NCBI GenBank assembly: GCA_905221605.1
Contig: CAJNDS010001657.1
Span: 402,144 to 466,143, forward strand
Origin: Symbiodinium natans
Lineage: Eukaryota; Sar; Dinophyceae; Suessiales; Symbiodiniaceae
Direction of reading: 5' to 3'
DNA: 64,000 nucleotides
Both the position numbers and the translations under genes were made by a program. Numbering within the stretch: the first letter of the stretch is position 1; every line of letters starts with the position of its first letter. A model generated the notes under the pieces. The model searched no databases. It was not told the origin of the DNA and saw only the letters and a program-made list of their open reading frames with translations. This document shows, one piece after another, positions 10,320 through 21,545 of this stretch.

Positions 10320-10440
10320 AAACCACAGAGAAATTACTGTTGTCCGTACGAAAAACCACGAAAATGCATCAAATCCTTAAAAATATAGAGGGAATGGTGG
10401 TTTTCTTAGGAAAAACCAAGAAAAAAAGGCCACCCCCCCA
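10320..10440 (-). repeat. TTTTCC-type module, inverted copy
   Basis: AAATATAGAGGGAATGGT followed by TTTTCTTAGGAAAAACCAAG resembles the reverse complement of the module ending near 7185 (CATTCCCTCTATATTTTC). The AAAACC module thus lies in opposite orientation beyond block 2. Confidence 0.65.
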
Positions 10441-10676
10441 AAAAAAAGACCCCAAAAAATAGCCCCTCCGTTTTTTTATGTCCGTGACATGCTAGTAGGA
10501 TTCCTTTAGGACTCCGCCCAGAACCTCATCAAAAAAACGCTTGTTTGACAAACGAGGCAGCAAAATAGATAAACACAGCTTGTTTGACACGCTGACTGCG
10601 AAGACCCTAAACCCTAAGATTCCCTTCGGGTGATTTTGTTTTTGGCGGCACTGGGTTTAAAGTCTAAGGTATAGGG

Positions 10677-10915
10677 TTGAGGGACCCTCCAAACCCTCGG
10701 AAAGAGGAGAGACATCGCGAAACTGGAGCCTATGGACCCTCCATACCCTCGGAAAGAAGGGAGAGAAATCGCGAAACTGGAGCCTATGGACCCTCCAGAC
10801 CCTCGAAGAGAAGGGAGAGAAATCGCGGAACTGGAGCCTATGGACCCTCCAGACCCTCGGAGAGAAGGGAGAGAAATCGCGGAACTGGAGCCTATGGACC
10901 CTCCAGACCTTCGGG
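10677..10915. repeat. 54-bp minisatellite, about 4-5 copies
   Basis: Unit: GCCTATGGACCCTCCAGACC, CTCGGAGAGAAGGGAGAGAAATCGCGGAACTGGA. The period is divisible by 3, so all frames stay open. That explains the DPPDPRREGREIAELEPM-like and GSIGSSFAISLPS-like ORFs, which I do not treat as genes. Confidence 0.9.
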
Positions 10916-11261
10916 CGAACTCCCAGCATGCCTTTAGGGAAACATGGACATGCGGCTTGCAGAGCCATTCATGCTCAGGATGCTCACGACACACGATGCT
11001 CACAGGGCAGGATGCTCATGATGCTGTTGCTTGCTGCTGTCGAGAAAAATGCCTCCAAATTTTCAGCGATAGATGTGTCAAAAAAACTGAACTCCACAAC
11101 CAAGCAATGCACAACCAGACAATGCACAACGACTCGTGTACGACGTCGTTCCGGCTTTTCGCGCGGGAAGGGGGACATGGGAGGGTCGAACTCCCAGCAT
11201 GCCCCTGGGAAAAAATGGACATGTGGCTTGCAGAGCACTTCATGCCCATGATGCTCATGAG

Positions 11262-11515
11262 GCATCCAACACCAAGGGAGACAAAGGGAGATAACGGGAG
11301 ACAAGTGAAGTCACCGGCCACCGCCATCCCGGCACAGGCATCTAACACGAAGGGACACAAAGGGAGACAAGCAGAGACACCGACCACCGCAAACCCAGCA
11401 CAGGCATCCAGCATCAAGGGAGACAAAGGGAAACAACGGGAGACAAGTGGAGGCACCGGCCGTCGCCAACCCGGCACAGGCATCCAACACCAAGGGAGAC
11501 AAGCAGGAGACAGGC
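11262..11515. repeat. About 66-bp minisatellite, about 3.5 copies
   Basis: Repeating GGCATCCAACACCAAGGGAG, ACAAAGGGAGACAAGCGGAG, CACCGGCCACCGCCAACCC and GGCACA words with substitutions and small indels. The last copy runs directly into repeat R. Confidence 0.85.
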
Positions 11516-11678
11516 CGAACCGCACATTCCATTGTTGCTGTAATCTGCTACGTAGTTGCTATAGATAGGCTTTTGGTCTCGATGATTGCGGCTTTTTGGC
11601 AGGGACTCCCGGAGCTTTGAGACTTCTTTCCGAACACAGCAAAGACAGTAGACTGCAAAAGGTGCGCGCAATGTCATG
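11503..11678 (+). repeat. Direct repeat R, copy 1
   Basis: About 176 bp starting GCAGGAGACAGGCCGAACCG, running through CTTTTGGTCTCGATGATTGC to GACTGCAAAAGGTGC. It is almost identical to 11911-12090. Confidence 0.9.
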
Positions 11679-11681
11679 ATG

Positions 11682-11878
11682 CTTGTAATTATGAGTTTTT
11701 GCATTTTCTATTCCTTGATGCATTTGTCTTGTATGCGTCTTTGGTTCTACTGTTTCTCTCGTTCTGTCGCTCTTTCCCTCCAGCCTTACCCTTGGGAAAT
11801 TAGCTTCCCCCTCTCCAGAAGAAAAAATCCAATCCACGTTGAAAGGCCTTTATGCCTCAGAGAGTAGAGAGGACACTC
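11682..11878 (+). repeat. Dispersed repeat S, copy 2, between the two R copies
   Basis: About 197 bp homologous in the same order to 4324-4525, with scattered substitutions. It starts four bases after R copy 1 and ends about 30 bases before R copy 2. Confidence 0.85.
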
Positions 11879-11910
11879 GGTGGCACTGGAGCTCCTCCAA
11901 GGACAGCATG

Positions 11911-12090
11911 GCAGGAGACAGGCCGAACCGCACATTCCACTGTTGCTGTAATTTGCTACATACTTGCTATTAAGATAGGCTTTTGGTCTCGATGATTGCG
12001 GCTTTTTGGCAGGGACTCCCGGAGCTTTGAGACTTCTTTCCGAACACAGCAAAGACAGCAGACTGCAAAAGGTGCTCGCAATCGTCATGT
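11911..12090 (+). repeat. Direct repeat R, copy 2
   Basis: Second copy of R; differs from copy 1 by a handful of bases (for example GTAGTTGCTATAG versus ATACTTGCTATTAAG). Confidence 0.9.
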
Positions 12091-12891
12091 CAGACTCACG
12101 TGACTGACTTGAGCCGCCGTGAAGGCCCATGGACAGAAGAGATCGTAACCAATGAGCTTGGAGATCCTCCAAAAACTTCTTGAAAGCCTAGAAACCTTCG
12201 CAACCTGCACACAAAGCCACCGAATTGACGCTTGCAAGGTGTGAAAGTGTACCAGCTAAAGGCCTCAGAGAAAGGGTCCTACATGGTTGTTGCGTGCAAG
12301 GAACATTCTGAGGGCCTCAAGCTCCCTATGTCACTACGTGACTGAATGTCGGTGTGTGCCCAAGCTCTGATGGCGAGCCCGCAAACCCACGGCAGTAGCA
12401 TGCTCTGCAGGCTAAGGGGCTAACTGCACAGTGATGCCAAAGAGCACCCGGGCTCAAGGGATTCGTGCATTCAACGGTTCAAAGGGGGGTTCAAGACGAG
12501 AGTGGCCCCTCGCTGCATGGCGCACTTTTGTTTCGCAGTTGCCAGGCTGTACAGCAGCTGTCTACTTGCCTCTGGACCCGCTGCGTCATCTGGACCTTCG
12601 TGGTTTGAGGGGCCCATGGGCGCATGGAATGAATCTACCCATTCTATGGCACGTGCACGCTCTCGGGCCCACACCGCTCAGCCCTCACCGAAGAGCCCCC
12701 AGTCCACGATGCGGAAAGAGCTCAAGAGCACTCTAAACACGTCCTGTGGAGGACATTGGGGCTCGGCTGTTGCAGTGCAAAGTCCAACAGGTCTCTGATG
12801 CCTCGGCCGCCTGAGTCGGCGTCGGAGCCTGAGCGCTGCTGCTCTCCGGATCCAGGTGCACCTCCGATTTCATCCAGTTCTTAGGAGATTT

Positions 12892-14183
12892 CTAAAGCCA
12901 GGGATCAAGGTGCCCTAACTCCTTCCCCGCAGGAAAAGCCTTGAGGTCACATGAACCCTGGCAGTTGTGCGCAGTCCGAGGGTCGAGCCATGCACACAAG
13001 ACTACAAGTATCTGCGCATTTGCAAATGCCACACAAGTGCCATGGAACTGCGCCCAATTTCTGAACCTCAAGTCCTGTCCTAGTTTTCGCCAGGGCACCG
13101 GATCGTTCAAGGTGATGAGGATGTCCTTCGTAGCAAGTGCTGCTTCGAGCTGCGAGTCGGCTGGAAGTCGCATTTTGCAAGGAAAGGCGCGTTTCGTAGT
13201 GGCGTAATCACAGGAAGCATCTGTTACATCCTCTACTCTGCCCAGCCGCAAAAAGCCAGAAGAACATGCGAGGCAGAATCTGAAAGCGCTCAGGACAGAG
13301 TCTTAACGTGTAGATTGGAGCGGGTCAGGGGCTGAGAGCGTCTGCGACACGGAGAGCAGCGAAAGTGGCAGAGACCGGGTGCCGGACCGTCGAAACCTCG
13401 GGCAGTCGGATGGCCGCAGCGTAGATCCGAACGCGGTTCCCACGGTCCTTTCCAAGGATCGGGGGCCCAAAAAGCCTTGATTTCGGGGCTCAGGCTTAGG
13501 GGCTTCCATTCGGGCAGTCTTGGTGTCGTGTGCCACGCTCTTCTCAAGGACAGCTCACACTGTGTCCAGTGTCCTGGCAAAGTTCGGGCGGTGTCACCCC
13601 CCCAAACAAATGAGGAGTCCTCTGCTTTGTATGTTCCACACCTGAGCCTCCGCAAACCCACCTGTCAATAAGAAGAACGAGCATAACTGCCCTCCGTATC
13701 TCTCCGCATCTCTCCGTCTTGAGCTCTCCTCGCGGAACTTGGCCACGGTCTGCTCGCCCACTCCCGCCAGGCACCGGGCAGCAGAAGGCAAGTGCGGCAC
13801 CTCGAGGATGGAGACTTTGGAACTTCGGGAGATGAGAGAACTTGGGAGGTGAGTTGGGCTGAAGTTCGGAGCTGAAGTCGAGAGGCAAGAGTTTCTGGTT
13901 CTGATCTCTCAGCTGGTTTAAGAGTTGTTGGAGGGTTCAGGATCTAGGGCATTGCCGTGGAGTGCTTCAGACTAGATGCAGTCACACGACGGAAGCATGT
14001 TGAACATCCCGGTCTACCCTGGAAATCCTGGCATGGCGACGTGAGCTCCCACAAACCCCTTGCCACAGATGTGGCCTCCCCTGCGGGGACGCTGTGGCTC
14101 TCCAGGACCACGGCATCCTGACACTTATCTAGCTTGTCTACTGCGCGTAATCTGCCGGTTTTGCAGCTTGACACGTCACAGTC
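12892..14183 (-). CDS. Probable minus-strand gene, four candidate exons
   Basis: Best exon: 14018-14183, preceded by CCCAG and followed by GTAGAC, reading GRLRAVDKLDKCQDAVVLES then VPAGEATSVARGLWEL. About 13630-13800 reads GEQTVAKFREESSRRRDAER before CAG|GTGTGG. About 13303-13536 reads EPRNQGFLGPRSLERTVG with a stop at its end. About 12892-13210 reads LATKDILITLNDPVPW, then LRFRNWAQFHGTCVAFA. I do not recognise a family and cannot prove that all four belong to one transcript. Confidence 0.4.
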
Positions 14184-14189
14184 CTGGGC

Positions 14190-15600
14190 CTCGTTGGAGG
14201 TGGCTAGATCGGACCTGAGACCGCAGCGCCCTTGAACCCGAAACTACGCCAGAACAGATCCCAAACGGTGAAGCCCATGAGACCATGAGACAAAAACCAC
14301 TCGCCACAGCCCATGCTCGATCATTTGGATGAAGGACACCTTTTTGGAGGAGCATGCTGCCGTAGGAGGACGACTTCGATTCAAAACGGATTACGGAACT
14401 TTGGAGCGTGAGCGTGAGACCGTGACGGGATCACGAACCAGGCCCAAAAGCACCATGTCGAACAAGTCGAGCGACACCGCGAACTGCAAATTCCTTATAG
14501 AGTAAATTTAAATGCAAAGGACCTAAAGCACATCCCTGCCGCGTTTTCCGTGCGCTCGCCCGAGACCCGCCATGTCTATGAAATCTGGACAGCATCGTCT
14601 ACATCCTCAAGCTTGCGTCGTCCAACTTGCCAATCGCACTCCTGGCCTGGGGTCCCGCATGGCCACATCCTCGTTCTGTGTTCCACATCGCGCTCCCGCC
14701 AGAGTCGCGTGCGCATGATGAAGATCCTAAATGTGCGCCGCGCGCCAGGCATGCACTACAAAGCGTGCAAAACAAATGCGACAACATGAAAATACAAATT
14801 CAAATCATCGTTGCTCTAGTAAGAGCTGAGTTTAGGGTTTAGTCATGACGAAATTTATTTGGCACGAAGTACGAGTTTCCAAAACTATTTTACTCAAAAA
14901 ACCATTGCCGGTTCTCAATTGGACGACTTGCATACACGCGCAGCTTCCTAATCATGCGCGCGCTTAATGAACACAAGAAACGAAATCAAGAAACGAAGGA
15001 GACAGAATTTAGATGAAATCTCCAGCCACACGTGTCAGGTCTCAAGAGCGTGACCTCAAAGCCTTAACTGAAAACTCGACCCATGATGTTTGAAAAGGCG
15101 CTCTTTCGAGACCTCTTCTCACAGTTGGGGAGCGACCGCACCATGCACGATACGTGAGAGCTGGGTTCAAGGCAAGAAGAAGTCGATAGCCTCATGCTGC
15201 ATTGACATGCTGCGAAAGCCATGATTCAGGTCTTCAGTCTAGATGAACGAGAATCAGTGAGAGAGGGGGTCGGCAGTTTGGCAGAAAGGTGCACTATGGC
15301 AGTAGCTACTGTACCGACTAGCCTCTTCTCTGGGAGCACAGCCTACGATGATGGGCTTTTGGGCGAAAAAGCTGGAGATTGCCTCATGCGTCCTGCTTAA
15401 GATACGGGACTTTATAGGGCCCGCTCTTCTTTGCCACCAAGATCATTGCATAGCTGGGACTGGTGGGTCCTGGTAGGTACCGGAGAAGTAGACTGCGTTG
15501 GGAATATGCGAGATATGCATGACATTAAAATAAGGCAAACCGAGAATTCAGCCCTGTGCCCAGCACCCCGACCTTAAACAGACCCGTGAAATCCCACAGG
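14190..15600. other. Mostly no supported gene
   Basis: A minus frame near 14600-14730 (FIMRTRLWRERDVEHRTRMW) could be an exon, but its borders are unclear. A TTTAGGGTTTAG piece lies at 14831-14841. The rest shows no repeat or gene I can support. Confidence 0.4.
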
Positions 15601-15738
15601 CCTGGCCGTCAGGGACCTCCTTCGGGGGGGTGCGTGCTGTGGGTACCCCGTTTTAAGGTGCTGGACCGCATACAAACACTGACTGTAGCTATGCATTGGC
15701 TGTAGAAGCCGACGATGTGTGGCCAAAGTGCAACTCTC

Positions 15739-16769
15739 TCAAGGCACGCGGACACGTCTAGTCGGCTCCAGGCATGCATAAAGACTGTCGCTGGAGTGCT
15801 GAAAGATTGACTCCAGCAGCCTGACAACGCCATTCAATTTGCCTACTTGCAGCTTACTTGAAAAAGCTTGGTCCCTGACCTCTTCGGGCTTGGCTTGCGT
15901 ATTTGGCAGTATTTCGAGTGTGGACATGAAATTGCAGTCCACTGCCGTCCTTCTGCTCCAGGATCTCGATCATCACGCTCCTGCAGCGCTCATGAAACCG
16001 AAAAAGATTTGAAACCCCCACATCGCACGAGCCAGGCATGTGGTGGTGAGGTACTCAATTCTTCATTGGGCAATGGACGACATGTTCCCCCTAAAGTCCT
16101 GTCCGAGCTGGTGTCGACCCAAACCTCCTGGTGGTCAGGTACCTGATCAGAAAGGACCGGACCACGGTGCGAGGCTATGAGGAAGGTTTCAGGTGCAGTG
16201 TTTGACACGGCGTGGGGTTGCCACGTTCGATCATCCAGCAGACAATCCGAGATTGACAAAGTCCCGATGTCGGCTTGAGATGTTCACGCATGCCTGTGGC
16301 TGTGTCTATTGTGCACAGCTTGCCTCTCTTCTCAGGAAAGGCACCCAACCGACCCTAAACGATGATCGACCCCTTCCCCAACCTGTCGGAAGACACTGGA
16401 GTCGGTCATTGTCCTCAAGAATCATCAGGCTCATGTGTTGTGTTACTCCATGCTCGGTTTTCAAGCTCTTACATCGAAGCTTCGAGCCTGGGCGGTTAGC
16501 ACTACATACTAAGGACAAAAGCAGGCCCACCAAAAGCCAACACTTTTTGTGCTACCTAGGATTTGGAGCTTCATGTTGCGATCCTTCGACTCAACGTCGG
16601 CGGGTGTGATACAGCTTCGCTTAGGTTGCCAAGATTGACGTTGCAAAGGGTCTGCAAGTGGGGCTTCCCCATGGGCAGAAATTGGCAGCACAACGTTCTG
16701 CAAGGAGACCTCGTTCACCACCTCCTTCTGCCATCTGTTCAGTTTCTTAGTTCGCTCATGACCCGTGAC
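15739..16769 (-). CDS. Probable minus-strand gene of unknown function
   Basis: Two exons join cleanly. Exon 16556-16769 follows GATGTAG and reads TKKLNRWQKEVVNEVSLQNV, then ADVESKDRNMKLQIL, ending G|GTAGC. Exon 16383-16487 follows CGCCCAG and continues through a split Gly codon as GSKLRCKSLKTEHGVTQHMS to LQCLPT, ending G|GTTGGG. The intron is 68 nt, GT-AG. Further candidate exons lie at 16070-16255, 15880-16000 (RCRSVMIEILEQKDGSGLQF) and 15739-15850 (GKLNGVVRLLESIFQHSSDS), but two frames compete there. No family recognised. Confidence 0.45.
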
Positions 16770-17064
16770 CTACATCCCTGAACCCAACATGAGAGAAATC
16801 CTGCAAAGTTCCACTGTAACCTACAGTTACCCCCAAACCTGCTAGACCCTCCAACCCCAAGCCTTTATTCGGCGCCTCGGCAGCTCGCACACCATCGCCC
16901 CGCCGTAGAGCGGCACCTCTGGCGCAACGAAGCTCTGGTCAGGTGGGCGGTGTGAACCGTCAGCAAAACCATGGGCGCTAAAAATCACGTACTTCAGCAA
17001 AGCTTCGAGTCACTTTCAACCAGCAAATTGACTTGCTTCCATGTTTGCTGAGCCTCCTTAGAGC

Positions 17065-17508
17065 TTAGGATTCGAACTCAAGGGGGAGAGGGCCTAGTGC
17101 CTGGGGCATTAACGTACAGGGCTTCGTGGCAACGCTCGTCTGGGTCCAGCTGATATGACAATTTGCAACAGCAAGTTGCAAGGTGAACTGACTTCTTTGT
17201 AGGCTGGGCCATGGCTTAACCAGTTTGTCTCCAAAACAGATTGGCTTCCCTTGGCTGGCCTCGTGGCCACCTGCCATGACGCCGAGGCACAAAGAAACTG
17301 GGACCGCGGGCCTAACTGGCCTAAGAACCCAATAGTCGCTGGCAAGCGATTTCGGTGGAATTCAGTTGCGATCATGTTGGATCCAGCTTCTACATTCGGT
17401 CCTTTTCATGTGGCTGCAGTGCAATACAAGTGATAAGGTCAAGAAGCCCCGCTTCCACAAAAACATGTTCAAGGAGCCACGCCACACGATCCATAAAGAG
17501 CACGTAGC
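17065..17508 (-). CDS. Candidate exons, hydrophobic helix segment
   Basis: Exon 17394-17508 follows TGCAAG and reads YVLFMDRVAWLLEHVFVEAG then LLDLITCIALQPHEKDR before GTAGAAG. It is too short for ordinary ORF calling but strongly protein-like. Downstream, 17065-17290 reads ASQGKPICFGDKLVKPW in another frame. A GTGGCC donor-type site between could allow splicing. Function unknown. Confidence 0.4.
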
Positions 17509-17749
17509 CTTGCAGCCAGCTGGAGGCTACGGTTGCTACAAGCCGCTGGAGGAGTCATCACGAGCATCACTTCTTTCGCACCCGCCATGGACCATGACAC
17601 AAGGAGCCTTTGGCTGCCACCTGCTTAGGGTCCGAAACTTCAGAAGCAGTGAAACTGTGAAATGTCGTGAAATTCGCCTGTGCCAGGCGAGGGTTTGGGC
17701 AGGAGGGGGGGGGGGGAAGGGCTGCAATGAAGTTCTTGCAGTTTGAGGG

Positions 17750-18180
17750 CTGTGGTTAAAGCTTCAGGGCATTATGTTTTCCCAAGATCTTGTCCGGGTA
17801 TCAGCCCGCAAGGTTGAGGGATGGGGTCCTATCTACAAAGCTCCGGGTCGCTTTGTACACCAATTGAATTCGCGTCACCGCCGGCTAGGCCGCGAGTACA
17901 CAGATGCCCCCTGGGCAGTCAGAGAGGGCTCTACAAGAGAGGTCTTGTGAAGGGGTAGCGATAACGATAACGCCTGTTCACTAGGCTGTTCACGAACTTT
18001 CGGCTCCGGCGGCCAGGAGCAGAACAAGCAGCTGCACATCTAAGGAAAGGGCTTCCGACATGCCTCAGGGTTGCTGATCGCTATCTAGAAATAAGCCGCA
18101 GTACCTTCCAGACCCTGACCCTGCCAATCTCAAGTACTCCCAAGGACCCCGACAGGCCTAGAGCCTAAACGCTTCCCCTC
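17750..18180. other. No gene seen
   Basis: No repeat array or credible exon could be supported here. Confidence 0.45.
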
Positions 18181-18235
18181 TAAGATGCCCCAAGATGCCC
18201 CCAAGATGCCCCAAGATGCCCCAAGATGCCCGAGG
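18181..18235. repeat. AAGATGCCCC short tandem repeat
   Basis: Five copies of AAGATGCCCC(C) next to each other. Confidence 0.85.
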
Positions 18236-18375
18236 GCGGCACCGGGCTCCCAGGGACTGCGGGTGCTGGTGGGGCGGCGGGCGTTGGATTCCTCCCCCAG
18301 GAAGGTTTCGAGGTTCACCAAAGGAGTCGGGTATGTCGGGCACAGCAGGAACGGTGAACATCCTGACATTCTTAC

Positions 18376-18832
18376 CTTGGGGTCTTTGAATGAGGCGGGC
18401 ACAATCATCGATCGTCGGCAAGATTGTGGCACATAATTACGCATGCATGCGCCTTCCGAAGCCGACTGATGCGTAGCAAGCGAAGTAGATGACGCCAGGT
18501 GAATAGGACGACATTCAGGTAGCCACAATTCGTCACACAAAAATCTTCCCTGCGCAACCATTCAAACTGGCTAGTTCATGTGTTTCTGAGCTTCCGGACC
18601 TTTCACCTTACACACTGACCTCTTGGAGGATCGAGGAGAAGGGTTGAGGCTTCGGCCGCTAAGGGGATCAAGCAAGCTTACCCGTCGTCCTCACGACCGT
18701 CGCGGACTCAGATCGCCTGTGCCACAACATGGCCCCGCGCTGACCGGCTGTGAGCTGGCTCTGGATGCGACAGGGCTCCATGTCCACAATTGGACAAACT
18801 TGCGGTCTGCTCTGTCTGCCATCACGGAAGGA
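18376..18832 (-). CDS. Two candidate exons, one with an Arg-rich helix frame
   Basis: Exon 18682-18832 is flanked by TTACAG and by G|GTAAGC and reads SFRDGRQSRPQVCPIVDMEP through RRSESATVVRTT. A second exon lies at 18376-18560 and has two competing frames. One ends at a GTAAGA donor (AAG|GTAAGA at 18376) and reads MVAQGRFLCDELWLPE. The other joins in phase to the first exon and reads NVVLFTWRHLLRLLRISRLR. Function unknown. Confidence 0.35.
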
Positions 18833-18969
18833 CTGTAAGCTAAAAGGGTCTCTTAGCGCTGAGGCTCGGCCTCAACGATCTTTGGGAGCTGGTGGCACTC
18901 CGCACCTCGGCCAGAGGTTCTCCGACAAACTTGAAACGCTCCAAACCTCACAGTTTTTGATGGCCTGGC

Positions 18970-19278
18970 TTGTGTCACATCATCAGCCCTCACGTGCCAC
19001 TCAATAAGACTATGATTAGGCCGCTTTCAGGGTTCGTTAAGATTTGGTGTTTCGTGTCCGGGGTAGGGTTTGCCACTCAATCGTTCTGGCGCTTTCGGCT
19101 GCCAAGCGATGCGCAATCATCATCTGCTACGCTGCCAAGCGATGGTTCAAGCGATCCCTTTCTCGCAGAGGTGGAATCTGAGGTTCGAAAGGTCCACCCT
19201 TCACCGAGAAAGCGTCGGGCGAAGGAGATCTACGCTAGAGTCGAGAGGGCAGGGCCGTGCCGACAGAAACTAAGATGA
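18970..19278 (+). CDS. Possible plus-strand exon, charged C-terminus
   Basis: The plus frame reads FLAEVESEVRKVHPSPRKRR then AKEIYARVERAGPCRQKLR and stops. Composition is protein-like, but the surrounding exons are on the minus strand and no splice sites were fixed. A minus frame at 19235-19432 also stays open. Confidence 0.3.
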   Translation: MCHIISPHVPLNKTMIRPLSGFVKIWCFVSGVGFATQSFWRFRLPSDAQSSSATLPSDGSSDPFLAEVESEVRKVHPSPRKRRAKEIYARVERAGPCRQKLR

Positions 19279-19440
19279 AGTCAAGCTCCTTAGCGTGACG
19301 ACAGCCCGGTTCCTTAAGGCACCCTGTCAGTCTGCTGCCCCAGGGGCCGAAGGTGCCGGCGTCGCCCGCAGGCGCGGGGCACCTGGGCGCGCGAGATACT
19401 GCGTTTTTTAGGGCTTTGGGATCGAGGGCCAAAGAGTCCA

Positions 19441-19490
19441 GAGCCTTAGGGTTTAGGGTTTAGGGTGTAGGGTTTAGGGTTTAGGGGCTC
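19441..19490 (+). repeat. Short TTTAGGG-type tract
   Basis: GGGTTTAGGGTTTAGGGTGT followed by AGGGTTTAGGGTTTAGGGG: about six TTTAGGG-like units with one variant. Confidence 0.8.
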
Positions 19491-19500
19491 AGTCAAGCAG

Positions 19501-19695
19501 TCAAACGCATGACCCTTCCTGGGTGAGATGCTCGGAAGTTACAGTCAAGCAAAGGAGGAGCGATTCCATCACTGGCTTGAGTGATTGAATTGCGCCGCAT
19601 GCGCACGACGACCGCCAACCGTGTGCGACAGCCATTGTGAAGGGAACCCTAAATATTGATATCTGAACCTGTTTTGAAGTTGAATATGCCGTCAT
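19501..19695 (-). CDS. Possible exon
   Basis: Minus frame reads RVPFTMAVAHGWRSSCACGA then SLKPVMESLLLCLTVTSEHL and stops. A TATTTAG acceptor-like site precedes VPFTMA. No family recognised; could be intronic. Confidence 0.25.
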   Translation of the reverse strand: MTAYSTSKQVQISIFRVPFTMAVAHGWRSSCACGAIQSLKPVMESLLLCLTVTSEHLTQEGSCV

Positions 19696-19859
19696 ATTGC
19701 GAGATTGCTACTTGCATCTATATACACATAGTAAGATATAGAGAAAGATTAGCTGGAAGAATGGAAGGATCATGTGGATGTGGAATAGGGGATTGAATAA
19801 GAAGGATTGATGTTCAGATGAAAGCCATTATATGACATCATGACTGCTAGAGTCTGGCT

Positions 19860-20050
19860 GGTAGGATACCCCGGCACGCCGCAACTGCGAAGCTGCAGCG
19901 GCACCATCGGCCACTTCAAACTGCTGCTGGACTTGGTGGCTTCTGCTCGGGGGCCTAGGGGGTTGAAGGTGTTTAAGGTTGGTTAGGCTCTTAGGTTTTG
20001 TTGGAGGCTTCGCCCGGCTCTGTCACAGTTCGTGGGGCGCTGAAGATAGC
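19860..20050. other. No gene seen; degenerate TTTAGGG-like words
   Basis: GGGGGTTGAAGGTGTTTAAG and GTTGGTTAGGCTCTTAGGTT resemble the degenerate G/T-rich intron sequence seen elsewhere in the window. Confidence 0.4.
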
Positions 20051-20850
20051 TCAATGTGACTTAGGCCGGGGACGTGCTTGGTGCTGTCGTAGAGGTTGAC
20101 GTCCAGCAGCAAGGTTAGAAGGCACGGCTAGCGTAGGGGAGTTTTGAGAGGTGCGGTAGCAAATGCTAAAGGCCTGCTCCATCAGCATGTACAGAGCTTC
20201 AGGTTTAGTTCGGTCCTGTGTGCAAAGGGTCCAGGAGTCCGGCGGTTGGGGTACTTCAAACACACGCAAGCACATGTAAACACGTCTTTACACATGCAAA
20301 CATGTGTAAACACTGCTGTAGAGACTGAGTACTCTAAGCCATGCACTTTGGTGGCCCTCGTGTCTGCTTCCTCTGCTTCCAGCCTGTCAGGGTCTGAGGT
20401 TTCGAGGGGCACTCCATGGTTCAACGGTTCAGCAGTGGACTGATGCTCGCTCAGGCACATCAAAACCCGCAGCCCAGCCTTGGACAGGCTGGAAGGCGGG
20501 CGAATCGTCCGCACCTGGTCAAGTTTCGAGGATCCCCGAAGCTGGGGGCAGGATGGTGCCGCCGCAGGCTTGGGAGCTTTGTTGCGCAAATGGCAAAAAA
20601 GATGTCAAGATGGCCAGTCCTATGCTGCAGGAGAGAACTCAAGTGCCTGGTCCATGTCTCGGGTCGGCATCGTCGTGTAGGCCAACGTTTCGCCAGGCTG
20701 CGGCTGCCTGCGAGCGATGCGGGCTTGGAGAATCGGAGTCGGCGCAGTCGGCGCAGTGATTGAGGGCATCTTCGCAGGATCGCATGCGGCATCAAGGAAG
20801 AGATCTATACAGTTAGACTCACTTGGATTCAGTTAGGTCCGGAATGACGT
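20051..20850 (-). CDS. Probable minus-strand gene, three candidate exons
   Basis: About 20625-20850 reads CIDLFLDAACDPAKMPSITA, then PTRDMDQALEFSPAA. About 20330-20570 reads LMCLSEHQSTAEPLNHGVPL and PDRLEAEEADTRATKVHGLE. About 20100-20240 reads PDSWTLCTQDRTKPEALYML then MEQAFSICYRTSQNSPTLA. All three are in the same direction and rich in typical coding composition. CATG-rich repeats (ACATGTGTAAACA) separate the last two. No family recognised; splice sites not fixed. Confidence 0.4.
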
Positions 20851-21545
20851 GTCCCTTACACGTGCGGGGCCTCTAATGGGCTCCGAACAATCCAAGCGAA
20901 AAGCCCTGCGCTCTGAAGCAGCCCTTCTTCACCGTCTTCGCCGCGCAGCGCTGCGCGTCCTGTGCCCTCGATGGGAGTTCCGGGAGGGGGGAGGACTAGA
21001 GTGACTAGCCCTCGGCTTCATCGGCGGGCGCCCGCGTGGCCACCAGGAGGTAGCCCTGACGATGAGACTGGGAAACTCACACCGCCAAGGGATGATGGTT
21101 CGGGCTTTGGCTTAGACTTCGGGATGCGTGAGCTTCAAGCACTCTTCATGTTTATGGGTCTTTCAAAAGCAGGCGGCCTTTCTAGAGAAGCTATGTGTTC
21201 AAACAACATGTTCAGCTGCGGTTGGCATGGTTGGCGGACCGTGTGGGACCGCATTGCCATCTGGTAGCTCAGCCACTGGCTGCCAGGATCCGGACCTCAA
21301 AAAACATCCAAAAAGACAGCTGGGGGAACACGTCGAAGGCGGGCAGAAGTGGAAAGGCATGGGCAGAAAAACTGTTTCTACAACACCTGCAGTAGCTCGA
21401 AATTCGAGGGCCTACCAGTCTTCTGGGTGTCCACGCTGTTTCTCACAGCCGCACTGGTCTCTGGCGGCCTGCGCAGCGACAAAAGGAGCATGAGACCACA
21501 GCACAAAGGCGTTCTGCTGTGCTCGTACTGTTCACTCACCGCTTG

